Origin: Deltaproteobacteria bacterium
GTDB lineage: Bacteria > Desulfobacterota > Dissulfuribacteria > Dissulfuribacterales > JALVPX01
Length of the DNA stretch: 10,942 nucleotides
Direction: 5' to 3'
Assembly: GCA_027031565.1 (NCBI GenBank)
Contig: JALVPX010000193.1
Location: forward strand, 1 to 10,942
Positions 1 through 6,257 of this stretch are shown piece after piece (position 1 is the first letter of the stretch; every line of letters starts with the position of its first letter). The position numbers and the translations under genes were made by a program. The notes under the pieces were generated by a model. That model worked only from the letters and a program-made list of their open reading frames with translations, had not been told where the DNA came from and did no database searches.

Positions 1-318
<318 letters not shown>

Positions 319-399
319 ACTACTTTTAAAAAGGTAGACCCTGGACACATAGTTTAGGTAATTCAGTGCCCATATTTATTAATTTTATAAAAAAACAGT
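319..399 (+). other. 23S-5S internal transcribed spacer
   Basis: A short AT-rich spacer that contains no tRNA. A small hairpin, CTACTTTT paired with AAGGTAG (320-337), sits directly after the 23S 3' end and may belong to the processing signal. The rest is a plain A/T-rich stretch leading into 5S. Confidence 0.6.
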
Positions 400-516
<117 letters not shown>

Positions 517-526
517 TTATCTTCAT

Positions 527-557
527 GGCCCTTGTCACGCACAAGGGCCTTTTTTAT
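527..557 (+). terminator. rRNA operon intrinsic terminator
   Basis: A perfect 9-bp stem, GGCCCTTGT (527-535) with ACAAGGGCC (541-549), a 5-nt loop CACGC and a following run of T (550-555). It lies immediately after 5S and ends the rrn transcript. Confidence 0.93.
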
Positions 558-573
558 AACTTTAAAAAGGTTG

Positions 574-602
574 TTGACCTACAGAAGACCTATTGCTAGA
601 TT
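574..602 (+). promoter_or_regulatory. sigma70-type promoter of the tRNA-Asn unit
   Basis: A -35 box TTGACC (574-579) and a -10 box TAGATT (597-602) are separated by exactly 17 bp. The promoter lies between the rrn terminator and the tRNA, so tRNA-Asn is probably transcribed independently of the rRNA operon, with a start near 608-610 and a ~73-nt leader. Confidence 0.7.
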
Positions 603-608
603 AGACAC

Positions 609-681
609 CGCCTTAAGATTTTAAGGAAGCAGACAGGCATCAAGGGTTGGTGCCTAAGAAAGATAGCGCTATTAGAAATGA
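609..681 (+). other. hairpin-rich 5' leader of tRNA-Asn
   Basis: The predicted leader between promoter and tRNA is full of short perfect dyads: CCTTAA/TTAAGG with a 4-nt loop (611-626), AGGCATCA/TGGTGCCT with a 5-nt loop (635-655, 8 bp including one wobble pair), and a 10-bp palindrome ATAGCGCTAT (663-672). None is followed by a T-run, so they are not terminators. They could be pre-tRNA processing determinants or part of a small RNA. No open reading frame of note is present. Confidence 0.45.
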
Positions 682-757
682 TCCCCGGTAGCTCAATCGG
701 CAGAGCGGGTGGCTGTTAACCACTAGGTTGGCGGTTCGAGTCCGTCCCGGGGAGCCA
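682..757 (+). tRNA. tRNA-Asn (anticodon GTT)
   Basis: The cloverleaf folds fully. The acceptor stem is TCCCCGG (682-688) with CCGGGGA (747-753), followed by discriminator G754 and an encoded CCA at 755-757. The D arm is GCTC/GAGC, the anticodon loop CTGTTAA places GTT at 715-717, and the T arm contains the conserved GGTTCGAGTCC. It decodes AAC and AAT. A terminator follows 9 bp later, so this is a single-tRNA transcription unit. Confidence 0.97.
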
Positions 758-765
758 GGATATAT

Positions 766-789
766 GCCCAGCAATAAGCTGGGCTTTTT
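766..789 (+). terminator. tRNA-Asn intrinsic terminator
   Basis: A perfect 7-bp stem GCCCAGC (766-772) / GCTGGGC (778-784), a 5-nt loop AATAA and five Ts (785-789), placed directly after the tRNA CCA end. Confidence 0.9.
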
Positions 790-1317
790 CTTTGCTCGAT
801 GTAATGGGTTTACATTATTCAGAGTTAGAAGACCGGGCGTTTATACTGCGGGCAGACCAACAATTTCCAAAGAAGACTTTCAACACAAAGATCCAACTAA
901 CTCATCCATTAATACCACAAACAGAGATAAAGGACCTTGAAAGCTTGTCTCTAAAGAAAGAATGCTTGTCCCGAGGTGAAGCACTCAAATTTGAACGTAA
1001 TCCCAAAAAAGAGGCATTAAACAACATCTACTGTCAAAAGTAGGTGGCAGTTAATCCCCCGCTGTCATGGAATTGGCTGCTGCGTCAGCGTCACGCTATC
1101 CTTTATTAAAGCGGTACCGGTTGGCGGTAAGGATGCTGTGACAAGCTGCTGCCTTCTGTTGTGAACGCCCTACGCCTGACATGGACGCCCAAGCCCAGGA
1201 GGAAATACACATCAACGTCCCCCCCATCTCCATCCCATAAGAGATGTGCCGCTCCTTGAAAATATAGAGAAGCGATTTCTGGTTGCACCAGTTCATAGAG
1301 TCATGTTCGCTCGTTTC
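790..1317. other. intergenic region without a recognisable gene
   Basis: About 530 bp between the tRNA-Asn terminator and the thiC promoter. The left half (790-1043) is visibly AT-richer than the neighbouring genes. It has an 83-codon + frame opening with TTG at 792, inside the terminator tail, with no ribosome-binding site and no recognisable motif. The right half holds two overlapping minus-strand frames of 60 and 80 codons (1096-1338), also unrecognised. Small dyads are present: ATGTAA-N5-TTACAT (799-815), CTACT-N6-AGTAG (1028-1043) and AGCGT-C-ACGCT (1087-1097). It may be decayed sequence next to a tRNA; nothing proves an integrated element. Confidence 0.4.
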
Positions 1318-1346
1318 TTGACATTGTTTGCATGCCATTCTAAAGT
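1318..1346 (+). promoter_or_regulatory. promoter of the thiC-thi4-malQ operon
   Basis: A consensus -35 TTGACA (1318-1323), a 17-bp spacer and a -10 box TAAAGT (1341-1346, 4 of 6 matches). Transcription would start near 1352-1355, a few bases before the P1 stem of the TPP aptamer at 1359. That position is what a riboswitch-led mRNA needs. Confidence 0.75.
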
Positions 1347-1358
1347 GCGCCCAGACAG

Positions 1359-1451
1359 CTCGTTAGGGGAGCCTGTTTAAGGGCTGAGAGGTTGGCATAG
1401 CCAACGACCCTTATGGACCTGACCTGGGTAATGCCAGCGTAGGGAAACGAG
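1359..1451 (+). promoter_or_regulatory. TPP riboswitch aptamer (THI element)
   Basis: The sequence matches the THI-box consensus. P1 closes CTCGTT (1359-1364) with AACGAG (1446-1451). The pyrimidine-binding CTGAGA is at 1384-1389. An optional P3a hairpin GTTGGC-ATA-GCCAAC is at 1391-1405. The pyrophosphate-side arm contains ACCTGACCTGG (1417-1427), and the P5 hairpin is CTGG (1424-1427) with CCAG (1434-1437), followed by the invariant GCGTAGGGA. It binds thiamin pyrophosphate in the nascent mRNA and directly precedes thiC, an expected target. Confidence 0.96.
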
Positions 1452-1493
1452 TTTTTGAAATACCAGACATCAGTATTTTAAAAACGCCGTTCC
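1442..1493 (+). promoter_or_regulatory. putative antiterminator of the TPP riboswitch
   Basis: The 3' edge of the aptamer, GGAAACGAGTTTT (1443-1455), is largely complementary to AAAACGCCGTTCC (1481-1493), the ascending arm of the downstream terminator. GGAA-CG pairs with CGTTCC if one A is bulged, and GTTTT pairs with AAAAC across a small internal loop. Forming it breaks both P1 and the terminator, giving an ON state without TPP. An alternative hairpin in the linker (1452-1463 with 1473-1484) would also take up the A-run of the terminator arm. Pairings are by eye only. Confidence 0.6.
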
Positions 1494-1513
1494 TAGCTGG
1501 ACGGCGTTTTTTT
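1481..1513 (+). terminator. TPP-controlled intrinsic terminator upstream of thiC
   Basis: A stem of 10 bp, AAAACGCCGT (1481-1490) with ACGGCGTTTT (1501-1510), a 10-nt loop and a T-run from 1507 to 1513. It ends only 2 bp before the thiC Shine-Dalgarno sequence, so termination here removes the whole operon. Its place after a TPP aptamer implies transcription attenuation rather than translational control. Confidence 0.9.
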
Positions 1514-1525
1514 GTGGAGGAATTT

Positions 1526-2791
1526 ATGGCACAGACGTTGTTGCAGGCCCTGAGAAAGGGTGACACCCCCGAGTTTTTGGCAGCACTGGCTGAAAAGGAA
1601 GGGATCAAGCAGAAAAAATTGATACACAATATCCTCAAAGGCTGGTCTGTTGTACTCGGTCACCGCTCCGGCCGCGGGCCAATGGTCGTGGGCAAAGACG
1701 TGAGAACCAAGGTAAACGCCAATATCGGCGCAAGCACCATGTGTTCCTCAATGGAACAGGAGCGCACAAAGCTCCAGGCAGCTTTGAATGCCGGCACAGA
1801 TGCCGTCATGGACCTTTCCCTGGCAGACAACAGCCAGGAGATCAGGCGGCTTCTCCTTGCTGATTCTGATGTTCCAGTGGGAACAGTCCCTATTTACGAG
1901 GCAGCTACACTGGCCAGGCTGCGCAGGGGCGCAGTGGTTAACCTCGATGCCGATGAGATGTTCCAGGTCTTGGAGCAGCAGATGGAGGAAGGGGTGGATT
2001 TCGTGACCGTCCACTGCGGAGTGGTGAAAAAATTGATAGATAAGTTCACAAACGAGAGTCGTCTTGAGGGCATTGTGTCCAGAGGAGGTGCCATAACTGC
2101 TGCCTATATCAAGAAGACGGGAAATGAGAATCCCTTTTATGAATATTATGACCGCCTTCTTGACCTGGCTGAAAAGTATGACTGTGTTTTGAGCCTTGGA
2201 GACGGTATGAGGCCTGGGGCCATAGCCGATGCCTCAGACATGTTTGAGATCGGTGAGCAGGAGGTGCTGGGTGAACTCCAGGAAAGAGCCTTCAAACGCG
2301 GGGTCATGGCCATGATCGAAGGGCCTGGCCACGTGCCTCTTCACAAGGTTGCTGAATCGGTCAAGCGGATCAAGAGGCTCACCCACGGGGCCCCGTTGTA
2401 CCTGCTCGGGCCGTTGGTAACCGATGTTGCCCCGGGATACGACCACATCACGGCTGCCATAGGCGCCTCGGTGGCAGGCATGTCGGGCGCGGATTTCATA
2501 TGCTATGTAACCCCGTCTGAGCATCTCGGGCTTCCTGCAGAAAAGGACGTACATGAGGGCGTCATAGCAGCCCGGATTGCAGCCCATGCTGCTGATATCG
2601 CCAAGGGGCTGCCAGGGGCAGACAAGTGGGATTACGAAATATCCAAGGCTAGGCGTGATCTCGACTGGGACAGGCAGATCGCCCTGTCTATAGATCCTGA
2701 AAAGGCGGCAAGGGTGAGGAAGGAACGTTCTGGTGAAGGCGCTTGTACCATGTGTGCGGAATATTGCGTGTTTCTTGTATTGAAAGATTAG
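1526..2791 (+). CDS. thiC: phosphomethylpyrimidine synthase ThiC (short form)
   Basis: ThiC is a cytoplasmic radical-SAM enzyme that rearranges aminoimidazole ribotide into HMP phosphate, the pyrimidine half of thiamin. The protein is 421 aa, the short form without the N-terminal extension of the ~630-aa E. coli type. Visible family motifs are KVNANIGAS (~62-70), GDGMRPG (~225-231), the metal-binding histidines in EGPGHVP (H269) and SEHLGLP (H333), and a C-terminal cysteine cluster C407, C410, C414 for the 4Fe-4S cluster. The cysteine spacing is Cx2Cx3C, one residue shorter than the Cx2Cx4C of the long form. ATG 1526 is chosen because GGAGG (1516-1520) lies 5 nt upstream; the in-frame GTG at 1514 falls inside terminator and ribosome-binding site. 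First gene of the riboswitch operon, 15 bp ahead of thi4. Confidence 0.96.
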   Translation: MAQTLLQALRKGDTPEFLAALAEKEGIKQKKLIHNILKGWSVVLGHRSGRGPMVVGKDVRTKVNANIGASTMCSSMEQERTKLQAALNAGTDAVMDLSLADNSQEIRRLLLADSDVPVGTVPIYEAATLARLRRGAVVNLDADEMFQVLEQQMEEGVDFVTVHCGVVKKLIDKFTNESRLEGIVSRGGAITAAYIKKTGNENPFYEYYDRLLDLAEKYDCVLSLGDGMRPGAIADASDMFEIGEQEVLGELQERAFKRGVMAMIEGPGHVPLHKVAESVKRIKRLTHGAPLYLLGPLVTDVAPGYDHITAAIGASVAGMSGADFICYVTPSEHLGLPAEKDVHEGVIAARIAAHAADIAKGLPGADKWDYEISKARRDLDWDRQIALSIDPEKAARVRKERSGEGACTMCAEYCVFLVLKD

Positions 2792-2806
2792 CAAGGAGTA
2801 TTTGTC

Positions 2807-3580
2807 ATGAGAGAGATCGATATAACCAGGGGAATCATAGGCAATCACATAGATGACTTTTACAATGCCCTTGAGAGCGATGTGATCATAGTCGGAGGCG
2901 GGCCTTCAGGGCTTGTGGCTGCTGGCCTGCTGGCAGAAAAGGGTGTGAACGTTACTGTCCTTGAAAAGAGGCTGGCTCCTGGCGGGGGCATATGGGGCGG
3001 CGGCATGGGATACAAGTACGTGATAGTCCAGGAAGAGGCGGTGCACATGCTAGATCACTTTTCCATTCCCAAAAGGGAATATGAAAAAAAATTCTATGCT
3101 GTGGATTCAATAGCCTTGGCGTCAGGCCTGATTTTTGGTGCAGTGAAAAGGGGCGTCAACATATTCAACCTGGTAACTGTAGAGGATCTGCTGATAAGGG
3201 AAGGCCGGGTAACAGGCGTTGTCATAAACAACGTCTTTGTACAGATGAATCAATTTCCAGTGGATCCGCTCACCCTGGAAGCCAAGGCCGTGGTGGATGC
3301 CACAGGCCATGACCACGACGTGATAGCCACCCTTGCAAGGAAGAATGATGTCAAGCTGAATACTCCCACAGGCAAGACTCTTGGCGAAAGATCTATGTTT
3401 GCCAAGTCTGCCGAGGAACTGGTGGTCGAGAACACCAAGGAGGTGTATCCAGGTGTCTGGGTGTGCGGCATGTCCACCGCCTCGGTTTACGGAGGCTACA
3501 GGATGGGTCCGATCTTCGGCGGCATGCTCCTGTCTGGGGAGAAACTGGCCGGTATGCTTTTGGACGTGTGCTCAAAGTAG
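2807..3580 (+). CDS. thi4: Thi4-family thiazole synthase, prokaryotic type
   Basis: A FAD/NAD-binding Rossmann protein of the Thi4 family, which makes the ADP-thiazole precursor of thiamin from NAD, glycine and a sulfur source. At 257 aa it matches archaeal-type Thi4. Evidence: the dinucleotide motif VGGGPSGL (29-36) and ADP-ribose-binding ExR-type segment after it, the glycine-rich GGGIWGGGMGYK (59-70), VVDATGHDHD (162-171) and the C-terminal RMGPIFGGMLLSG (232-244). The residue aligned by eye with the sulfur-donating Cys of yeast Thi4, just before the conserved VDP/MDP, is Pro151 (PVDP). It is neither Cys nor the His of methanogen enzymes, so a sulfide-dependent, non-suicidal mechanism is inferred. 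Ribosome-binding site AAGGAG (2793-2798), 8 nt before the ATG. Pairs functionally with ThiC in the same TPP-controlled operon. Confidence 0.93.
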   Translation: MREIDITRGIIGNHIDDFYNALESDVIIVGGGPSGLVAAGLLAEKGVNVTVLEKRLAPGGGIWGGGMGYKYVIVQEEAVHMLDHFSIPKREYEKKFYAVDSIALASGLIFGAVKRGVNIFNLVTVEDLLIREGRVTGVVINNVFVQMNQFPVDPLTLEAKAVVDATGHDHDVIATLARKNDVKLNTPTGKTLGERSMFAKSAEELVVENTKEVYPGVWVCGMSTASVYGGYRMGPIFGGMLLSGEKLAGMLLDVCSK

Positions 3581-3604
3581 GCGGTGCTACCAGTGGAGCA
3601 GGGC

Positions 3605-5125
3605 ATGGAGAGGCTGAGCGGGATACTGCTCCACATCACGTCGCTTCCATGCCGGTTCGGGGTAGGGGATCTTGGAGAGGGCGCGCTGGAGTTCCTCGAT
3701 TTCCTGAAGCTCGCAGGGCAGGGCATATGGCAGTTTCTTCCTCTTGCACCCACGTCCCCTGGTTTGGACAATTCGCCGTACACCAGCCCCTCTGCCTTTG
3801 CAGGAAATCCCCTTTTCATATCCCCACAACGGCTCTTTGAGCAAGGGCTCATCACCAGGCAGGAGTTGAACGAAGTCCCAGATTTTTCAGAATACTTGGT
3901 GGAATATGAAAGGGTGATCCCCTTCAAGGAAAAGTTGTTCAGGCGGGCCTACAGCAGGTGGAAGACAGAGCTCCCTGACAGGAGCTTCGAGGCCTTTTGC
4001 CAGGAGGCTTCATGGTTGGAGGATTTTGCGCTCTACCAGGCCTTGAAGGCGAGCCACGGAAACAGGCCCTGGTATGAGTGGCCGAGGTCTTTGGCCAACC
4101 GCAAGAAGCAGGCGCTGGAAGAGGCCTTGAGATCCCTTGAAGACGAGATCGCATACTGGAAATTCCTCCAGTACCTGTTTCACCAGCAGTGGCGGATCAT
4201 AAGGCAGGCTGCCAGGGAGCGCTCCATATTGCTGTTCGGCGACATACCCATATATGTTGCCCTGGACAGTGCAGACGTGTGGGCCAACCAATCCTTTTTT
4301 GAACTCGACCCTGAGACATTGAGGCCTGTCAACGTGGCAGGCGTGCCTCCGGACTATTTCAGTGCTACCGGCCAGCGCTGGGGCAATCCATTGTACAGAT
4401 GGGAAAGGGATGGAAGGCCTCACGAGCAGCTTTACCAGTGGTGGAGGGCGCGATTCAGGCGCCTGAAGGAGCTGGTCGATATTGTAAGGATCGATCACTT
4501 TCGGGGCTTCGAGGCCTATTGGAGCATACCCGCCAGGGAAAAGACAGCAGTAAAGGGCAGGTGGATAAAGGGACCTGGAAAACGGTTTTTTGAACTCACC
4601 CGGAGCAGCTGGAAGGGGCTCAAGATAGTTGCCGAGGACCTGGGCACCATCACCCCTGAAGTAACGCGGCTGCGGGAGGAGCTTGGCTTTCCGGGCATGA
4701 AGGTGCTGCAGTTTGCCTTTGATTCAGATGAACACAATCCATATCTTCCCCATAATTTCAAGTCTACCAACTTCGTGGTTTATACAGGCACCCACGACAA
4801 TGACACCACCCTTGGTTGGTACATGGATCCCGGGGTGAGCGAAAGGTCGAAGGCAAGGGCCAGGCGTTATGCCAACAGTGATGGAAGCCGTATTCACTGG
4901 GACTTCCTCCGCATGGCCATGTCCACTGTTGCAGATATTGCCATCATACCCATGCAGGATCTCTTGGGTTTTGGAAGCGATTGCCGCATGAACAGGCCCA
5001 GTACATCCAAGGGCAACTGGCGGTGGCGGCTTGCGCCAAGGTTTGTCACCCGCGATCTTGCTGCCCGGCTCCTTGACGAAACGCGGTTTTATGCCCGGCT
5101 CGCATCCACAAGTAAAAGGCAATGA
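3605..5125 (+). CDS. malQ: 4-alpha-glucanotransferase (amylomaltase), GH77
   Basis: MalQ disproportionates alpha-1,4-glucans, moving maltosyl or longer units between maltooligosaccharides in the cytoplasm. The length of 506 aa is close to the ~500-aa Thermus-type amylomaltases. Motifs of the GH77 barrel are all present: SGILLHITSLP at the N terminus, the nucleophile D297 in VRIDHF, the acid/base E344 in AEDLG and the third carboxylate D398 in THDND, plus GVPPDYFSATGQRWGNPLY ahead of them. An in-frame GTG at 3584 would add 7 residues; ATG 3605 is preferred because the family usually starts just before SGILL and GGAG (3595-3598) lies 6 nt upstream. It begins 24 nt after thi4 with no terminator between, so it should share the TPP-regulated transcript. 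Its last 80 bp overlap the convergent minus-strand gene. Confidence 0.95.
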   Translation: MERLSGILLHITSLPCRFGVGDLGEGALEFLDFLKLAGQGIWQFLPLAPTSPGLDNSPYTSPSAFAGNPLFISPQRLFEQGLITRQELNEVPDFSEYLVEYERVIPFKEKLFRRAYSRWKTELPDRSFEAFCQEASWLEDFALYQALKASHGNRPWYEWPRSLANRKKQALEEALRSLEDEIAYWKFLQYLFHQQWRIIRQAARERSILLFGDIPIYVALDSADVWANQSFFELDPETLRPVNVAGVPPDYFSATGQRWGNPLYRWERDGRPHEQLYQWWRARFRRLKELVDIVRIDHFRGFEAYWSIPAREKTAVKGRWIKGPGKRFFELTRSSWKGLKIVAEDLGTITPEVTRLREELGFPGMKVLQFAFDSDEHNPYLPHNFKSTNFVVYTGTHDNDTTLGWYMDPGVSERSKARARRYANSDGSRIHWDFLRMAMSTVADIAIIPMQDLLGFGSDCRMNRPSTSKGNWRWRLAPRFVTRDLAARLLDETRFYARLASTSKRQ

Positions 5126-5660
5126 GGAAGGGTTCGAAACGGATCACCATGTTGTCTGTGAAGCTCCACAAAAATTCCCAGAAAAGCTGGTTGCCGAGTC
5201 CCATTTTTATGCCGCCATACTTTGTGCCTGTAATAAATGTCTGGTAGGTGCAGTAGGAATAGACATAGAGCAGGTGGATGGCTGCCAGGATGGCCAGGGC
5301 CTCTGCGATATTCCTTAACCGCCAGCCGGTAAATGGGTAGAGGGCAGCTACGAGCGCTAGTGTAAGCGGCATATTGAAGGAGTAGCTGGAAATGGAAAAG
5401 GTGAGATCAATATGAATATCAGCAAGGCCCCGGTCGGTCAGGATGGCCTTTGCAAGCCTTGCCTCTGTCTTGTCTTTTCCTGTCTCGATTGTCTTGGGGA
5501 CGGCGCCTGTGGTCATGGCGGAAAGTGTTACGCCCGCCTTGCCTATCAGCCTGCCGTAAAAGGGTTTTACGCATATCCAGGCCCCCAGGAAAAGGGGATA
5601 GGAGATCAGGAAGATCAGGGCGCCGTATAATATCCTTTTTCTCACGCCGTGCTTGATCAT
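5046..5660 (-). CDS. exosortase-associated membrane protein (XrtH partner type)
   Basis: A 204-aa integral membrane protein with likely membrane segments near residues 10-34, 97-111, 119-138 and 172-187, a soluble loop at ~35-95 probably outside the cytoplasm, and a basic C-terminal tail. It does not look like an enzyme of known fold. It starts at the ATG overlapping the stop of the exosortase gene in an ATGA arrangement, which indicates translational coupling and a joint function. Small membrane partners are known beside exosortase H genes; I assign it to that role by position and by features such as the WSFTDN segment followed by EPF near the C terminus. An in-frame ATG 39 bp upstream is less likely because it lies inside the neighbour. 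The final 80 bp run antisense to the end of malQ. Confidence 0.72.
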   Translation of the reverse strand: MIKHGVRKRILYGALIFLISYPLFLGAWICVKPFYGRLIGKAGVTLSAMTTGAVPKTIETGKDKTEARLAKAILTDRGLADIHIDLTFSISSYSFNMPLTLALVAALYPFTGWRLRNIAEALAILAAIHLLYVYSYCTYQTFITGTKYGGIKMGLGNQLFWEFLWSFTDNMVIRFEPFLIAFYLWMRAGHKTAFRQGAGQQDRG

Positions 5661-6199
5661 TCCTGTGCCTTGTGCGTGTAAGGGGTGAGATGGAGCCATG
5701 CCAGGAAGAGGATCAGGGCGACGGCAATCATGATTCCCTGGGCCGCATATATGTGTATGTATTCAAAATATTCCTTCAGGTAAATGGCGCTTAGTGCCAG
5801 GGCTGCTATGCGCAGGACGTTTAAAATCTGAAGCACTACAAAGCCTGCGGCTATGCCAACCAGTTTGTCGAGCCTGCTGGCTGGATAGGCAAGAATGGCT
5901 ACGCTGTATATCAGAAACGCCTCAAGGCCGTTGCAGCCGAATCTGACATCCAGGGCTGGGCCGTGGTTTAAGATTATTAGCGAGCCCCTTATTTCCCGGG
6001 CAATACCAAAGGGCTTTATTGCAAGACCGCTCAACTTCACGATTAATTGGGTATAAAGGCCGTTGACGTCCAGTACCTGCTTTACTGGTTCAAGACCGAT
6101 GGCGAGCAGGAACAAGCCCATGAGTACTATATAGGTTATGGCAAAGCGCCAGGGTGAAATTTTCTTCTGCAGCCTTTGCCTGCCAGCCTGTTTTCCCAT
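5657..6199 (-). CDS. xrtH: exosortase H-like membrane cysteine transpeptidase
   Basis: Exosortases are multi-membrane-pass transpeptidases that cut and re-anchor proteins carrying a C-terminal sorting helix. The 180-aa protein has several hydrophobic helices and the family's catalytic triad in order: C89 in FGCNGLEAF, R130 in LNVLRIAAL and H149 in YIHIY. The short length and the CNGLEA context fit the H subtype, whose targets end in an IPTL-type CTERM signal; the subtype is my inference. The chosen ATG at 6199 follows a weak A/G-rich stretch. An in-frame GTG at 6247 would add 16 residues and leave only 10 bp to the divergent radC. The following gene overlaps by 4 bp. No substrate with a CTERM tail is encoded in this window. 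Confidence 0.85.
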   Translation of the reverse strand: MGKQAGRQRLQKKISPWRFAITYIVLMGLFLLAIGLEPVKQVLDVNGLYTQLIVKLSGLAIKPFGIAREIRGSLIILNHGPALDVRFGCNGLEAFLIYSVAILAYPASRLDKLVGIAAGFVVLQILNVLRIAALALSAIYLKEYFEYIHIYAAQGIMIAVALILFLAWLHLTPYTHKAQE

Positions 6200-6208
6200 C
6201 TTTTTATT

Positions 6209-6238
6209 TTGCAGCCCAGGATCCGATAGAAATAGAAA
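6209..6238 (+). promoter_or_regulatory. tentative radC promoter
   Basis: TTGCAG (6209-6214), an 18-bp spacer and TAGAAA (6233-6238) resemble a sigma70 promoter and would give a very short 5' UTR of roughly 13 nt before radC. It overlaps the 5' end of the divergent exosortase gene. Weak match. Confidence 0.3.
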
Positions 6239-6257
6239 AACAGGCACCTTTTAATCC

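Noticed and set aside
792..1043. 83-codon + strand frame as a gene
   Set aside because: It begins with TTG within the tRNA terminator tail, has no ribosome-binding site and no recognisable motif.
1514..1525. In-frame GTG start giving ThiC four extra residues
   Set aside because: It overlaps the T-run of the attenuator and the Shine-Dalgarno sequence; ATG 1526 has GGAGG at ideal distance.
2234..2848. 204-codon minus-strand frame opposite thiC
   Set aside because: Antisense shadow of a clearly identified gene; composition is rich in Arg, Cys, His and Pro with no domain.
5555..5571. Perfect hairpin CGTAAAA-GGG-TTTTACG as a terminator
   Set aside because: No T-run on either strand next to it; it lies in the coding sequence of the exosortase partner and is probably chance.
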